From NCBI GenBank assembly GCA_035444285.1, contig DAOMOK010000019.1:85281-149280 (forward strand): a stretch of DNA of 64,000 nt. The letters are read 5' to 3'. Every line of letters begins with the position of its first letter. Within the stretch, counting starts at the first letter, position 1. Of the stretch, positions 15,811 to 24,435 are shown piece after piece. The notes beneath the pieces are model-generated. The model saw only the letters and a program-made list of their open reading frames with translations. It was not told where the DNA came from and did not search any database. Origin of the DNA: CAADGU01 sp035444285. Lineage in GTDB: Bacteria; Chloroflexota; Anaerolineae; Promineifilales; Promineifilaceae. The position numbers and the translations under genes were made by a program.

Positions 15811-17403
15811 TGCTCTCTTTGTTCTCTCCACCAAAGCCGCCTGCGCTAAATCCGGATCATCCATCACCGGGTCAATCTCATTGGCGCTCATCAACTGCTC
15901 TTTGTCTTCTACCAGGTCATCAAGTTGGCTCATCCGTTCCTTGATGCGCTTCATAATCTGGTCGGCGCGAGATTGGATGGCGTGAATATCTTCGGCCGTG
16001 TAGAGCGGTTTATCCTCCACGCCCAACATCTCGCGGGCGACGGCCATGAAGTCAATATGGTTCTCAGCCGCCGCGCCCACATTCACCAATTTGGGCAGAC
16101 GGCTGGCAACTGCTTCCACTCGATCCAGCACCTCTAGTTTGTAGCGATACTCTAAAATTTCCGGGTAATAGGCGCTGTTCACCGTGCGGATGTCCAGAGC
16201 CTGCGCTTCCAGCAGGGCGGCGTTGGCTTTCGCTTCGCTTTCCGCTTCTATCAGCAGCAGGCGGGCGTAGGCATTGGCTTTGTTCACCGCCTTTTCGTGG
16301 GCGGTGTCAATTTGCGCCTGGTAAGTGGCAATATCCGCCCGAATTTCGGAAAGCGTCTGGCGCAATTGGGCCAGTTCCCGGTTCAGGTCGCCTTCATCCT
16401 GGCTTTTGCGCAGGTTCAATTCATATTGGTAGGTGTATGCTTCTTTGGCCACCTTCACCACTTCGGCGGCGGCCAGATCCATGCGATACTCCTGGCTGGA
16501 TGGTTCGGCGTGGGTGATGTTGGCGTTCACAAAACGGACGGCGGGCGTAAACTGCCGGTTTAGTGTATCCAGCACCGACTGGGTGCTTTCGCCGACCAGG
16601 TCGTAAATATCGGCGGCGCGCTGTTCATAAATGAGGGCGCGGGTCACTTCGCTGATGGCATGGTGCAGTTTTTCGGAAAAGCCGGTGGCGCCGCCCATGC
16701 GGAAGATAAATTCCTCCGGGTCTTCAATACGAAATTGCAGAAACAGGTCTACCGAGGCATTGACCCGGCCCGACGTGGGCGCTTCCCGGATGGGGGCGTT
16801 GTAGGGATATTCTTTGGTGACGTTGACGATGTAGCTGACTTTGCGTCGCCAGCTTTTGGGACCGATACCCAGGTACTTTTTGCCGGGGCCAACCACTTCT
16901 TCCAATTTGCCAAAGCGGGTGATGAGCGCCTGACAGCCGTCTGGTACCATCACCACCCGGCTGCGGATGATGATGAAGGCAGTCAGGATAGCCAGCAACA
17001 GCCAGTAATGGAAGCCGAAAAAGATGCTGGGGCCGGCGGCTGCGCCAAACAGCTCAAAGATGAGATTGGTTACCCGGCTGAGCAGCAGGCCAAAGGCGCC
17101 GATGACCGCCAGCACAAAGGGGATGAGCAGGTAAACCAATGTGCTTGACCCTTTGGGAATGACCGCCGGGGAAATGACGTTGGTATAACTTTGGGTGGCG
17201 GGGTCTTCTTTGGGGAAGCTGCGGTTGAGGACTTCGGCGGCGCTTTCCAACGTGACCACCATTTGCGAGATTTGGGTATCGGCCGTGTCCCCCCGTTGGC
17301 GCGCCGAAAGGAAATCCTGCGCGTCTACCTTGAACTGCTCAAATTGTTCTGACTGCACGATATTGGCCGCGCTGCGCACGATATTTTGGATGTTACTGGT
17401 CAT
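15808..17403 (-). CDS. SPFH/band-7 domain protein A
   Basis: A 531-residue relative of the neighbouring SPFH protein. An N-terminal helical part (about 1-85) precedes two hydrophobic segments (about 88-115 and 120-145). The band-7 core is MVPDGCQALITRFGKLEEVV, GPGKKYLGIGPKSW and LFLQFRIEDPEEFIF. A coiled coil (about 310-430) and an acidic C-terminus rich in methionine and glutamate follow. AGGAG lies 6 bases before the ATG. It is first in a two-gene operon and is flanked by related palindromes. Confidence 0.85.
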   Translation of the reverse strand: MTSNIQNIVRSAANIVQSEQFEQFKVDAQDFLSARQRGDTADTQISQMVVTLESAAEVLNRSFPKEDPATQSYTNVISPAVIPKGSSTLVYLLIPFVLAVIGAFGLLLSRVTNLIFELFGAAAGPSIFFGFHYWLLLAILTAFIIIRSRVVMVPDGCQALITRFGKLEEVVGPGKKYLGIGPKSWRRKVSYIVNVTKEYPYNAPIREAPTSGRVNASVDLFLQFRIEDPEEFIFRMGGATGFSEKLHHAISEVTRALIYEQRAADIYDLVGESTQSVLDTLNRQFTPAVRFVNANITHAEPSSQEYRMDLAAAEVVKVAKEAYTYQYELNLRKSQDEGDLNRELAQLRQTLSEIRADIATYQAQIDTAHEKAVNKANAYARLLLIEAESEAKANAALLEAQALDIRTVNSAYYPEILEYRYKLEVLDRVEAVASRLPKLVNVGAAAENHIDFMAVAREMLGVEDKPLYTAEDIHAIQSRADQIMKRIKERMSQLDDLVEDKEQLMSANEIDPVMDDPDLAQAALVERTKRA

Positions 17404-17420
17404 ACGTCTCTCCTGTAAAC

Positions 17421-17475
17421 GTTTGTAGTAGGCGATTTATCGCCGTCTGACGGCGATAAATCGCCTACTACAAAC
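17421..17475. repeat. Perfect 55-bp palindrome
   Basis: A 27-base arm (17421-17447, beginning GTTTGTAGTAGGCGATTTAT) is followed after a single T by its exact complement (17449-17475). It lies between the YdcF-like gene and the SPFH operon, both on the minus strand. It may work as a terminator for the upstream gene or be a mobile palindrome. Confidence 0.95.
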
Positions 17476-17549
17476 TTGCGAACTATTTCTGATTGACCAC
17501 AAAGAGCGATACCGGTGGGTAACGTGCCGTTAGCCCTCTTTACTGTCAA

Positions 17550-18218
17550 TCAAGGGAGAGAATGAACCATGATTTCGGGGTTGGTTTGATGCCCATTATA
17601 CGCCATTTGTAGAAACTGAGTTGCAACGGCCGTGACCACCCCCAATCGGTACGCCCCATAAGCCGCCACTTCGCGCACAAAGGCCCGGGTTTGGGTGAAG
17701 GGGCTGATCCAGCGGATGGTGCGGGTGGGCGATGAGTACGCTTCCATACCCAGATCTTCGGCGAGAGCCAGGGCACGGCGCATGTGGTAGGGGGTGCTGA
17801 CGATGAGGAAGCTATCCAGCCCGTTTTCGGTGGCGACGGCCTGCGCGTTGGCCAGGTTTTCCTGAGTGTTGGTGGAATTGGTTTCGATGAGCACGGCCGT
17901 TGCCGGCACTCCCCGCGCCAGGGCATAGTTGCGTCCCACTTCTGCCTCGGCCAACTCGTCCCGGTGGCCCACGCCGCCGGTGAAGATGATGTACTGGACA
18001 TGACCATCCTGGTAGAGGCGGATGGCGTGGTTGATGCGTTCGCGGAAGACGGGTGACGGCCGTTCGCCATACACCGCCGCCCCCAACACAATCGCCGCAT
18101 CCGCCGGGCGCGTCTCGTCACGCAAACTAAAGCGGTAGACATCGAGAGCCATGCCGGTGATGACGGCCGTTGCCAGCACACAAAAGAGTAAGCTCAACCG
18201 TTTGATCCATCTTGCCAT
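17550..18218 (-). CDS. YdcF/SanA family (DUF218) membrane-anchored protein
   Basis: A 222-residue protein with an N-terminal hydrophobic anchor (about 6-25) and a DUF218 domain outside the membrane. Family signatures are DAAIVLGAAVYGERPSPVF, YIIFTGGVG, ETNSTNTQENLANA and LIVSTPYHMRRA. Relatives (SanA, ElyC, YdcF) are linked to envelope integrity and recycling of lipid carriers. The reaction is not known. No strong ribosome-binding site precedes the ATG. Confidence 0.88.
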   Translation of the reverse strand: MARWIKRLSLLFCVLATAVITGMALDVYRFSLRDETRPADAAIVLGAAVYGERPSPVFRERINHAIRLYQDGHVQYIIFTGGVGHRDELAEAEVGRNYALARGVPATAVLIETNSTNTQENLANAQAVATENGLDSFLIVSTPYHMRRALALAEDLGMEAYSSPTRTIRWISPFTQTRAFVREVAAYGAYRLGVVTAVATQFLQMAYNGHQTNPEIMVHSLP

Positions 18219-18280
18219 ACCGGGAAGATACTATGTTATTGGCAAATGGGGGTTTTTTTTCATGGGTGGTTTAGGCGTCA

Positions 18281-18850
18281 CTACCGGCGGAATAACTGGC
18301 GTAAGGGGAGGGAGAAGCCTGGCAGTACCTCTCCACCGGTTAAGGTGTCATCGGGCAGGAGGATACGGCCGTGCGCCAACGATTCATACACCGTCACCGT
18401 CTGCGTTTCAGGGTCTACCAGCCACACCAGCCGTACCCCCGCCTGCAAATACTCGGTGATTTTCTGCTGTACCTTGCTGGCGACATCAAACGGCGACAGC
18501 ACCTCCGCCACTAAATCCGGGGCAATGGCCCAGAAGCCCGGCGGTTCCCCTTCCGGTGGAATGCGCTCGCGGTCTACAAAGGAGACATCCGGGGCACGGA
18601 CAGTGTCCGGGTCTTCTTCTATGGTAAACCCGGTTTCAGCGGCGTACACTTCCCCCAAATTATTGTCCTCCACATAATTTCCAATATACCGCCCTAAACG
18701 AGCGGCAATTTTTCCATGTTGGGTTCCGGCAGGGGACATCGGCGTTACTTCTCCTTTCACCAGTTCAGTACGGCCGCCGTGATCGGGCATCTGGTACAGA
18801 TCAACGGCCGTTAACAATGTCTTTGTTTGCGGTTTGACCATCGTTTGCAT
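18281..18850 (-). CDS. Uma2 family (DUF820) putative endonuclease
   Basis: A compact 189-residue Uma2 protein without the coiled-coil tail of its relative at 7326-8057. Signatures are YQMPDHGGRTELVKGEV near the start, VRAPDVSFV, the APDLVAEVLSP strand and YLQAGVRLVWLVDPETQTV. The acidic and glutamate residues match the PD-(D/E)XK-like site. AGGAG lies 9 bases before the ATG at 18850. Substrate and role are unknown. Confidence 0.9.
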   Translation of the reverse strand: MQTMVKPQTKTLLTAVDLYQMPDHGGRTELVKGEVTPMSPAGTQHGKIAARLGRYIGNYVEDNNLGEVYAAETGFTIEEDPDTVRAPDVSFVDRERIPPEGEPPGFWAIAPDLVAEVLSPFDVASKVQQKITEYLQAGVRLVWLVDPETQTVTVYESLAHGRILLPDDTLTGGEVLPGFSLPLRQLFRR

Positions 18851-18875
18851 AAGCTCATTCTCCTGGCGATGTTAG

Positions 18876-19097
18876 TCATCCGATTTCTTGATGAAATCGG
18901 ATGTCTGGTTCAAAGTAAGCTGCTGGATAAAGGTAATCTTCGCCAGAACCATCAATAATACGCAGCATATCGCCGTCATTTTCTTGAGGCAGGGCCACTT
19001 TGTACACTTTGCCAATGACCAGATGAGGCGAATAATTGGTCGCGCCATCATCGGCAAATAATGTCTGGTTTTTTATACAAAGCACATATTTGTTCAT
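18876..19097 (-). CDS. Small hypothetical protein with a palindrome-encoded tail
   Basis: A 73-residue protein starting MNKYVLCIKN. The pattern of GKVYKVA, DMLRIIDGSGEDYLYPA and YFEPD recurs in small uncharacterised bacterial and phage proteins; no function is known to me. GAGG 5 bases before the ATG at 19097 favours this start over one 7 codons upstream. The last residues (IRFHQEIG) are encoded by the hairpin repeat at 18878-18905, which seems to have replaced the original end. Confidence 0.65.
   Translation of the reverse strand: MNKYVLCIKNQTLFADDGATNYSPHLVIGKVYKVALPQENDGDMLRIIDGSGEDYLYPAAYFEPDIRFHQEIG
18878..18905. repeat. CATCCGATTT hairpin repeat overlapping a gene end
   Basis: CATCCGATTTC and GAAATCGGATG face each other over a short loop and are followed by TCTGG. 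The element at 27280-27316 has the same ATCCGATTT...AAATCGGATGTCTGG sequence, so both belong to one dispersed family. Confidence 0.85.
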
Positions 19098-19148
19098 GTC
19101 TGCCTCTTCAAATTGCATGAGGGCAAGTATAGCATAGCAAAAAGGGGC

Positions 19149-20444
19149 CTACGACCACAAGCGATCCCAACTGCGTTCGCTGTCCCACTGCGGGGTGGGG
19201 GCGAAGTAGTCGGGGTCTTCGGGCAGGAGGTGGGCGCGCACGGCTTCTTCGTTGAGCGTGAAACCCAGGCCCGGCGTTTCTGGCATGGGGATGTACCCAT
19301 CTTGAATGAGTGGTTTGGGCAGGCCATCTATAAAATCCCCCCAAAAGGGTACATCGGTGAAGTGGTGTTCCAGGGCGATGAAGTTTTCGGTGGCGGCGGC
19401 GCAGTGGACACTGGCCAGGGTGCTGATGGGTGTGCCCGCCATGTGCAGCGCCATGCTGACGCCGTATTGCTGCGCCAGATCGCCGATCTTTTTGGTCTCC
19501 AAAATGCCGCCGCTGGTGGCCAGGTCGGGGTGGATGACGTTGACGGCGTGGGCTTGCAGCAGCGGCAGGAAGCCTTCTTTGAGGTAGATGTCTTCGCCGG
19601 TGCAGACAGGGGTATGCAGTGCCCGCTCGAGCTGCCCCCACTGATCGGTATATTGCCAGGGCACCATATCTTCCAGCCAGGCCAGATTGAACGGCTCTAA
19701 TGCCTGCCCCAACCGCAGGCAGTCATCCAGGCCGATGTGCCCGAAGTGGTCTACGGCCAGGGGGACTTCGTCGCCAATGACGGCGCGCACGGCGGCCACA
19801 TAGTCACACAGCAGACGAATGCCTTTGTCGGTGAGGCGGACGTGGGTGAAGGGATGCATAGTGTAGCGCCAATCGGGCGGGCTGCCGGGTTGGGCTTCGC
19901 CGGGCAACATGCCCTTCGGCCAGGAGAGTGCGCCGGGCACGTTCATCAGCGATTCGATGCCTACGTCCATTTTGAGCATGGTGAAGCCGCGTTCTAGGCG
20001 CCCGGCCAGTTTGTGCCCCATCGCTTCCCCGGTTGGTTCGTTGGGGGTATCGCAGTAGAGGCGGATGTGGCTGCGGAATTTGCCACCCGCCAGCATGTAA
20101 GCGGGTACGCCATACGCTTTGCCCGCCAGATCCATGAGCGCCATTTCCACCGCACAGACGCCGCCTCCCTGACGGCCGTGATGCCCAAATTGCTTGATCT
20201 TGCGGAACAATTTATCCACGTTGCAGGGGTTTTCGCCCAACAGACGGCTCTTGAGCATGAGGGCATACGTTTTGCTGGCCCCGTCGCGCACCTCGCCGTA
20301 GCCGCTGAGTCCCTGGTTGGTGTCCAGGCGAATGATGGTAAAACGCCAGCCGCCCCAACCGACGGTGGCGGTGCGCATGTCGGTAATTTTCAGGTCAGAC
20401 GGCCGTGAGGCCGTGTTGATATGGTCTTCCGCTCTTGCTTGCAT
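19149..20444 (-). CDS. Mandelate racemase/muconate lactonizing (enolase superfamily) enzyme
   Basis: A 431-residue enolase-superfamily protein, probably an acid-sugar dehydratase. The Mg-binding acids and general bases appear in order on the barrel: KMDVG (lysine near 160), DHFGH (aspartate near 240), LEDMVPW, TGEDIY and HPDLATSGG, with a histidine in ALHMAGTP. The capping domain is complete. The substrate cannot be fixed from sequence; aldonates or uronates are the usual ones. It is followed upstream on the same strand by RraA-like and epimerase genes, although a repeat and an assembly gap lie between them. Confidence 0.88.
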   Translation of the reverse strand: MQARAEDHINTASRPSDLKITDMRTATVGWGGWRFTIIRLDTNQGLSGYGEVRDGASKTYALMLKSRLLGENPCNVDKLFRKIKQFGHHGRQGGGVCAVEMALMDLAGKAYGVPAYMLAGGKFRSHIRLYCDTPNEPTGEAMGHKLAGRLERGFTMLKMDVGIESLMNVPGALSWPKGMLPGEAQPGSPPDWRYTMHPFTHVRLTDKGIRLLCDYVAAVRAVIGDEVPLAVDHFGHIGLDDCLRLGQALEPFNLAWLEDMVPWQYTDQWGQLERALHTPVCTGEDIYLKEGFLPLLQAHAVNVIHPDLATSGGILETKKIGDLAQQYGVSMALHMAGTPISTLASVHCAAATENFIALEHHFTDVPFWGDFIDGLPKPLIQDGYIPMPETPGLGFTLNEEAVRAHLLPEDPDYFAPTPQWDSERSWDRLWS

Positions 20445-20451
20445 GATTTTG

Positions 20452-20800
20452 CCTCTTACAATGCCTTTGCTTCCACTTACATTGCTCTTGCTTCCACTTA
20501 CATTGCTCTTGCTTCCGCTTACATTGCTCTTGCTTCCGCTTACATTGCTCTTGCTTCCGCTTACATTGCTCTNNNNNNNNNNNNNNNNNNNNNNNNNNNN
20601 NNNNNNNNNNNNNNNNNNNNNNNNNNNNNNNNNNNNNNNNNNNNNNNNNNNNNNNNNNNNNNNNNNNNNNNNTGCTTCCGCTTACATTGCCTTTGCTTCT
20701 ACTTACATTGCTCTTGCTTCCGCTTACATTGCCTTTGCTTCCGCTTGCATTACTCTTGCTTCCGCTTGCATTACTCTTGCTTCCACTTACTTTACCTTTG
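20452..20800. repeat. 21-bp tandem repeat (VNTR), interrupted by the assembly gap
   Basis: Units of the type TTGCTTCCGCTTACATTGCTC are repeated head to tail, about six copies left of the gap and about six right of it, with variants (Cca/Ccg, ACA/GCA, ctc/cct). There are no spacers. On the minus strand they would read as a 7-residue GSKSNVS-type repeat, on the plus strand as ALASAYI. The array occupies the space between two minus-strand genes and touches the last codons of the RraA-like gene. The true copy number is unknown. Confidence 0.9.
20573..20672. other. Assembly gap of 100 N
   Basis: Exactly 100 undetermined bases inside the 21-bp repeat array. The round number indicates a conventional scaffold gap, so the real distance between the flanking genes, and even their adjacency, is not proven. 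Confidence 0.97.
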
Positions 20801-21623
20801 CGTAACCATCTTTTTCTCGTTTCCATGCTTGAAAATCGGCCTCAATGTCTTCACGCCAGGGAGAAACGTCAATTTCACCGCTGGTATAGCGGCCTTCGTC
20901 CAGGCGCAGTTTGCCAAACTCATCACGGACGCGAATCTCTTCGCTACGTTCCACCACCGCCAGCGCCAGATGGGGCGGGATGAAGATGACGCCCGTCACT
21001 GTGCCCAAGACCACATCGCCAGGCAGCACCGTCGCCTCGCCGATGCGGATGGGGATGTTCAGCCCCGCCAGCGTCACGTCGGCAATGGCGGTGGGATCAA
21101 CGCCGCGTATGTAAAAATTCACATCTTGCAACTGCACCAACCCCTGATAATCGCGGATGCCGCCATCAATGACGGCCCCGGCGCGAGTGCGGGCGCGCAC
21201 GGCCGTGCCCAGATTATCGCCCACCACCGTGCCATCCTTCACCTTGCCAAAGATGTCCACCACCATCACATCGTGCAATTGCAGGCTCTCAATAATCCAC
21301 GAATTCTGGCCGCCAATACTGCTGCGCCCTTCGGCCAGCCCCGCCTGCTGAATTGCCTGGTGATAATCGGGGCGATGGGGCAAAAATTGCGCCGTCACCG
21401 CCCGCCCCACCGTAATCTTACCCGGATGCGTCTCGCGCCAGTTCCCGGCAAACTGGCGATGGTAGCCGTTATTCTTCAAGACCACCCACGCCTCCTCCGT
21501 CGTTACCAGTTTCATGCGCTCCAAAATATCATCGGGCACACGCGGACGGCCGTCAGCAAACCGCTCAAACGGATTCAACTTCGTCAATTCGATCAGATCT
21601 TCACGCCCAGGTTGTATGTGCAT
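20787..21623 (-). CDS. RraA-like aldolase/decarboxylase family protein
   Basis: A 278-residue member of the RraA/HMG-aldolase family. The core motif GTAVRARTRAGAVIDGGIRDY, in parts VVGDNLGTAVRARTR and VIDGGIRD, holds the conserved R-x20-D metal- and pyruvate-binding residues. The family includes 4-hydroxy-4-methyl-2-oxoglutarate aldolases and oxaloacetate decarboxylases; the extra N- and C-terminal parts point to a sugar-acid catabolic branch. AAGGAG lies 9 bases before the ATG. The gene's end abuts the 21-bp repeat array. Neighbours suggest cleavage of a keto-acid made by the dehydratase. Confidence 0.85.
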   Translation of the reverse strand: MHIQPGREDLIELTKLNPFERFADGRPRVPDDILERMKLVTTEEAWVVLKNNGYHRQFAGNWRETHPGKITVGRAVTAQFLPHRPDYHQAIQQAGLAEGRSSIGGQNSWIIESLQLHDVMVVDIFGKVKDGTVVGDNLGTAVRARTRAGAVIDGGIRDYQGLVQLQDVNFYIRGVDPTAIADVTLAGLNIPIRIGEATVLPGDVVLGTVTGVIFIPPHLALAVVERSEEIRVRDEFGKLRLDEGRYTSGEIDVSPWREDIEADFQAWKREKDGYAKVK

Positions 21624-21650
21624 TTATTAAACTCCTTTGGAAGCGCCGGG

Positions 21651-21704
21651 CGTGACAAGTGACGAGTGATGGGGCAACTTACGCATCACTCGTCACTCGT
21701 CACG
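21651..21704. repeat. Inverted repeat, 21-bp arms with one mismatch
   Basis: CGTGACAAGTGACGAGTGATG (21651-21671, written here as one arm of 21 with core GACGAGTGATG) faces CATCACTCGTCACTCGTCAC at 21684-21704. It lies between the epimerase stop and the RraA-like start, on the transcribed side of both minus-strand genes. Confidence 0.85.
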
Positions 21705-21706
21705 CA

Positions 21707-22537
21707 TCACGCCTCTTCATGCCACCAGCCAAGCAGCCGTTCAGCCTTGCTACAATCAAAAAAGCCCTGATGCCCACTCAGGCTGCCGCGCAGGGGCACG
21801 TCGGGGTAGAACTGTTCTTTGAGAATGGGGGAGGGCACGGCCGTGAGCGTCTCCGGCGCGACAATAAAAAAGAGTTCATGCCCGGTAAAATCGGCCGTGA
21901 CTCCGGCCAAAAATGCCCGCGCCGCCGCCCGCCGCTCCGTGTATCCCCACAACTCCTTCGCCATCCGTTCCGGCGGGTCGTGGCGGCGTTGCGCCACCGT
22001 TTCCCGGTCGGCCACCGCCCAATGAATACGCAACGTGGCAATCCTCATCTGCGCGTAGCGCCGGGCAAACGAATCCGCCTGCTGCTCACACAGCCATTTG
22101 GACAGGCTGTAGGCGTCCTCGTTGTATGTGGGGTGCTGTTCATCTAGCGGCAGATAATCAAACCGGGGCTGGCGGCTAAAGGCGGCGCCCACGGCGTTGA
22201 TGCTGCTGGCCTGGCAGACGCGCCAGATGCCCAACCGGGCGGCAGCGCTCAGCACATTGTAACTGCCGACCACGTTGTTATTGTGTACCACATAATCGGG
22301 ATCAAAACGGGGGTGGGGAATGGCTGCCAGGTGAATGATCGCCTCACAACCGGCAACCGCCTGCTCCAAAGCAGCATAGTCAGTCACGTCTGCCTGGATG
22401 TGTTGCAGGTGGGGGGAGGGGGCAGCCTGTTCCGGCTGCACGCGATCCATGCTGACCACCGAGTGCCCCTGTGCCAGCGCCTCTTGAATGACTGTTTGCC
22501 CGACACGGCCGTTGCCGCCCGTTACCGCAATCTTCAT
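21707..22537 (-). CDS. NAD(P)-dependent epimerase/dehydrogenase
   Basis: A 276-residue extended SDR protein. The Rossmann motif GGNGRVG is at residues 7-13, the acidic NAD-selective region follows (SMDRV), and the catalytic set is ASSINAVG plus YSLSK. It resembles uronate dehydrogenases and UDP-sugar epimerases in length and motifs. The ATG at 22537 places the Rossmann strand MKIAVTGG at the start; an open frame extends 46 codons further but that extension has no homology features. It may oxidise a sugar acid upstream of the dehydratase and aldolase on the same strand. Confidence 0.87.
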   Translation of the reverse strand: MKIAVTGGNGRVGQTVIQEALAQGHSVVSMDRVQPEQAAPSPHLQHIQADVTDYAALEQAVAGCEAIIHLAAIPHPRFDPDYVVHNNNVVGSYNVLSAAARLGIWRVCQASSINAVGAAFSRQPRFDYLPLDEQHPTYNEDAYSLSKWLCEQQADSFARRYAQMRIATLRIHWAVADRETVAQRRHDPPERMAKELWGYTERRAAARAFLAGVTADFTGHELFFIVAPETLTAVPSPILKEQFYPDVPLRGSLSGHQGFFDCSKAERLLGWWHEEA

Positions 22538-22635
22538 AGCGTGTACATTATCACGCTCTGTTGATTGCCACAAACGACAGATGTTGTTTCCCATCAGCCC
22601 TGGTGATATGCTCAGGCAGCAGGAGGAATGGTGAG

Positions 22636-23436
22636 ATGCACGGCCGTAATGGATTCGCCAATGTAAACGGAACACAACTCTACTACGAGATAACCGGAGA
22701 GGGGCCGCCGCTCGTACTCATTCACGGTTTTGCCCTGGACAGGCGCATGTGGGATGAGCAGTTGCCAGCCTTCACACCGGCCTATCAGGTCATCCGCTAC
22801 GATTTGCGTGGTTTTGGTTGGTCGGCCGTGCCTTCTGCTGAACGGTACGCTCATTGTGAAGATTTACAGGCACTGCTCGATTATTTGCAGGTGGAGCAGG
22901 CGCACATCCTGGGGCTGTCATTGGGTGGCGGCATTGCCGTAGATTTTGCGGCAGCGTACCCAGAAAGGACGGCCAACCTCATTCTGGCGGGAACCTCGGC
23001 GCTGGACGGCTATGAATGGCCAGATGAATTGGCGGGTTGGTTTGCCCAATTTGCGGCTGCCGCCCACAGCGGTGATATGGCGCTGGCAAAGGAGCGCTGG
23101 CTTAGTTGTGGGTGGTTTGTCCACGCGCAGCGACAACCGGCAGTGATGGCTCAACTGTGGCAAATGGCAGCCGACTATTCCGGCTGGCACTTCCTCCACA
23201 AAAATCCTGTGCGCGGTCTGAAACCACCGGCCAATGAGCGGTTGGCCGAGATTACAGCGCCCACGCTGGTCATTGTCGGCGCGGAAGATTTGTCCTATTA
23301 CAATTTGCCACTCGCCGACAGGCTGGCCTCGCAAATCCCCCATGCCCAAAAGATCGTGATACCCGGCGTCGGGCACATGGTCAACATGGAAGCCGCCGCC
23401 CGCTTTAATGATGTTGTCTTGTCGTTTTTGCGCTAG
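22636..23436 (+). CDS. Alpha/beta hydrolase
   Basis: A 266-residue alpha/beta-fold hydrolase. The oxyanion motif LVLIHGFALD, the nucleophile elbow GLSLGGG (serine near 97), an acidic residue in VGAEDLSYY and the histidine in GVGHMVN give a complete triad. The family hydrolyses esters, lactones (3-oxoadipate enol-lactonase is close) or peptides. AGGAGG lies 9 bases before the ATG at 22636; the frame is open 25 codons further upstream without a signal. It is divergent from the epimerase gene. Confidence 0.9.
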   Translation: MHGRNGFANVNGTQLYYEITGEGPPLVLIHGFALDRRMWDEQLPAFTPAYQVIRYDLRGFGWSAVPSAERYAHCEDLQALLDYLQVEQAHILGLSLGGGIAVDFAAAYPERTANLILAGTSALDGYEWPDELAGWFAQFAAAAHSGDMALAKERWLSCGWFVHAQRQPAVMAQLWQMAADYSGWHFLHKNPVRGLKPPANERLAEITAPTLVIVGAEDLSYYNLPLADRLASQIPHAQKIVIPGVGHMVNMEAAARFNDVVLSFLR

Positions 23437-23535
23437 ACCTAACGCTCTGGCCGGCCTCCAGACCATGCCGCAGCTAGAAAGTCACAGTTATACGGGCGTT
23501 CCTCCTCACCTGTTCACCCCCTTACTCCACTTCCC

Positions 23536-24432
23536 ATGCCCCTCTTCCCCCTGATCCTGGTCTCCATCTCTACCTTCATGCACGCCGGTTGGAATTTGCT
23601 GGCGCGGCGCAAACAAGGCCAGGACATCTTTCTGCCGGTGTTGGCGCTGGTCACGCTGGTGGGCGTTGGCCCGGCGCTGCTGGCGGAAGTTGTACGGTCG
23701 CCGATTTTGCCGGTGGTTGGGGTCTATTTGCTGTGGACGGGGGTATTTCAATCGCTTTATTTTCTGGGGCTGCTGCGGGGCTACCAGAGTGGTCATTTTA
23801 CGGTGGTCTATCCGGTGGCGCGGTCACTGCCGGTGCTGGTGTTGGCGTTGGTGGATGTGGCCCAGGGACGGCCGCCCTCGCTGTGGGGCTGGCTGGGCAT
23901 GGTGTTGATTTCGGCGGGCTGCCTCTTAGCGCCGCTGGAATCGTGGCGGGATTTTTCCTGGCGGCGGTATTGGAATGTGACGACGTGGTGGATTTTGGTT
24001 ACGGCCGTGGGCATGATCGGCTACACGTTGATTGACCGGGCGGCAGCGCAGGTGATGAATCCGGGTTCGGATACGGCCGTAGGCGGGTTTGGGCTGGCGG
24101 TGCGTTATGCTCTTTTTCAGGCGGCCACCAGCTTCTGTGCCTACTGGCTGCTGCTGCGCTGGCAGCGCCATCGGCCTGCGCCCGTCACAAGGAGGGATTT
24201 GTGGACAGTGATAATTCCGGCAGCCATTTGCATGTTTGGCGCGTATACCCTGGTGTTGTGGGCATACCAGTTGGCCGCGCATGTCAGCTACATTGTCGCC
24301 CTGCGACAGTTTAGCATCGTTATCGGGGTGGCAGCGGCGGCGGTATTCTTCCACGAACCGGCCCCGCGCTGGCGCATCTCCATGTCCCTGGTGATTGTGG
24401 CCGGCGTGGTGTTGATTTCGGTGGGGGGATGA
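23536..24432 (+). CDS. EamA-family (DMT superfamily) transporter
   Basis: A 298-residue inner-membrane protein with about ten hydrophobic helices arranged as two EamA repeats. Typical signatures are HAGWNLLAR in helix 1, YPVARSLPVLVLAL in helix 4 and VALRQFSIVIGVA near helix 9. Members export metabolites or amino acids; the substrate is not predictable here. The leader before the ATG is pyrimidine-rich with no good ribosome-binding site, so an alternative start is possible. Confidence 0.85.
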   Translation: MPLFPLILVSISTFMHAGWNLLARRKQGQDIFLPVLALVTLVGVGPALLAEVVRSPILPVVGVYLLWTGVFQSLYFLGLLRGYQSGHFTVVYPVARSLPVLVLALVDVAQGRPPSLWGWLGMVLISAGCLLAPLESWRDFSWRRYWNVTTWWILVTAVGMIGYTLIDRAAAQVMNPGSDTAVGGFGLAVRYALFQAATSFCAYWLLLRWQRHRPAPVTRRDLWTVIIPAAICMFGAYTLVLWAYQLAAHVSYIVALRQFSIVIGVAAAAVFFHEPAPRWRISMSLVIVAGVVLISVGG

Positions 24433-24435
24433 GGC

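Noticed and set aside
17546..18181. Alternative 211-codon minus-strand frame over the YdcF-like gene
   Set aside because: The overlapping frame has all DUF218 motifs; this one has none.
20452..20800. CRISPR array
   Set aside because: Units are directly adjacent with no spacers and no cas genes are near.
20421..21662. Plus-strand frame running through the 21-bp repeats and the N gap
   Set aside because: Depends on undetermined bases and opposes the well-supported RraA-like gene.
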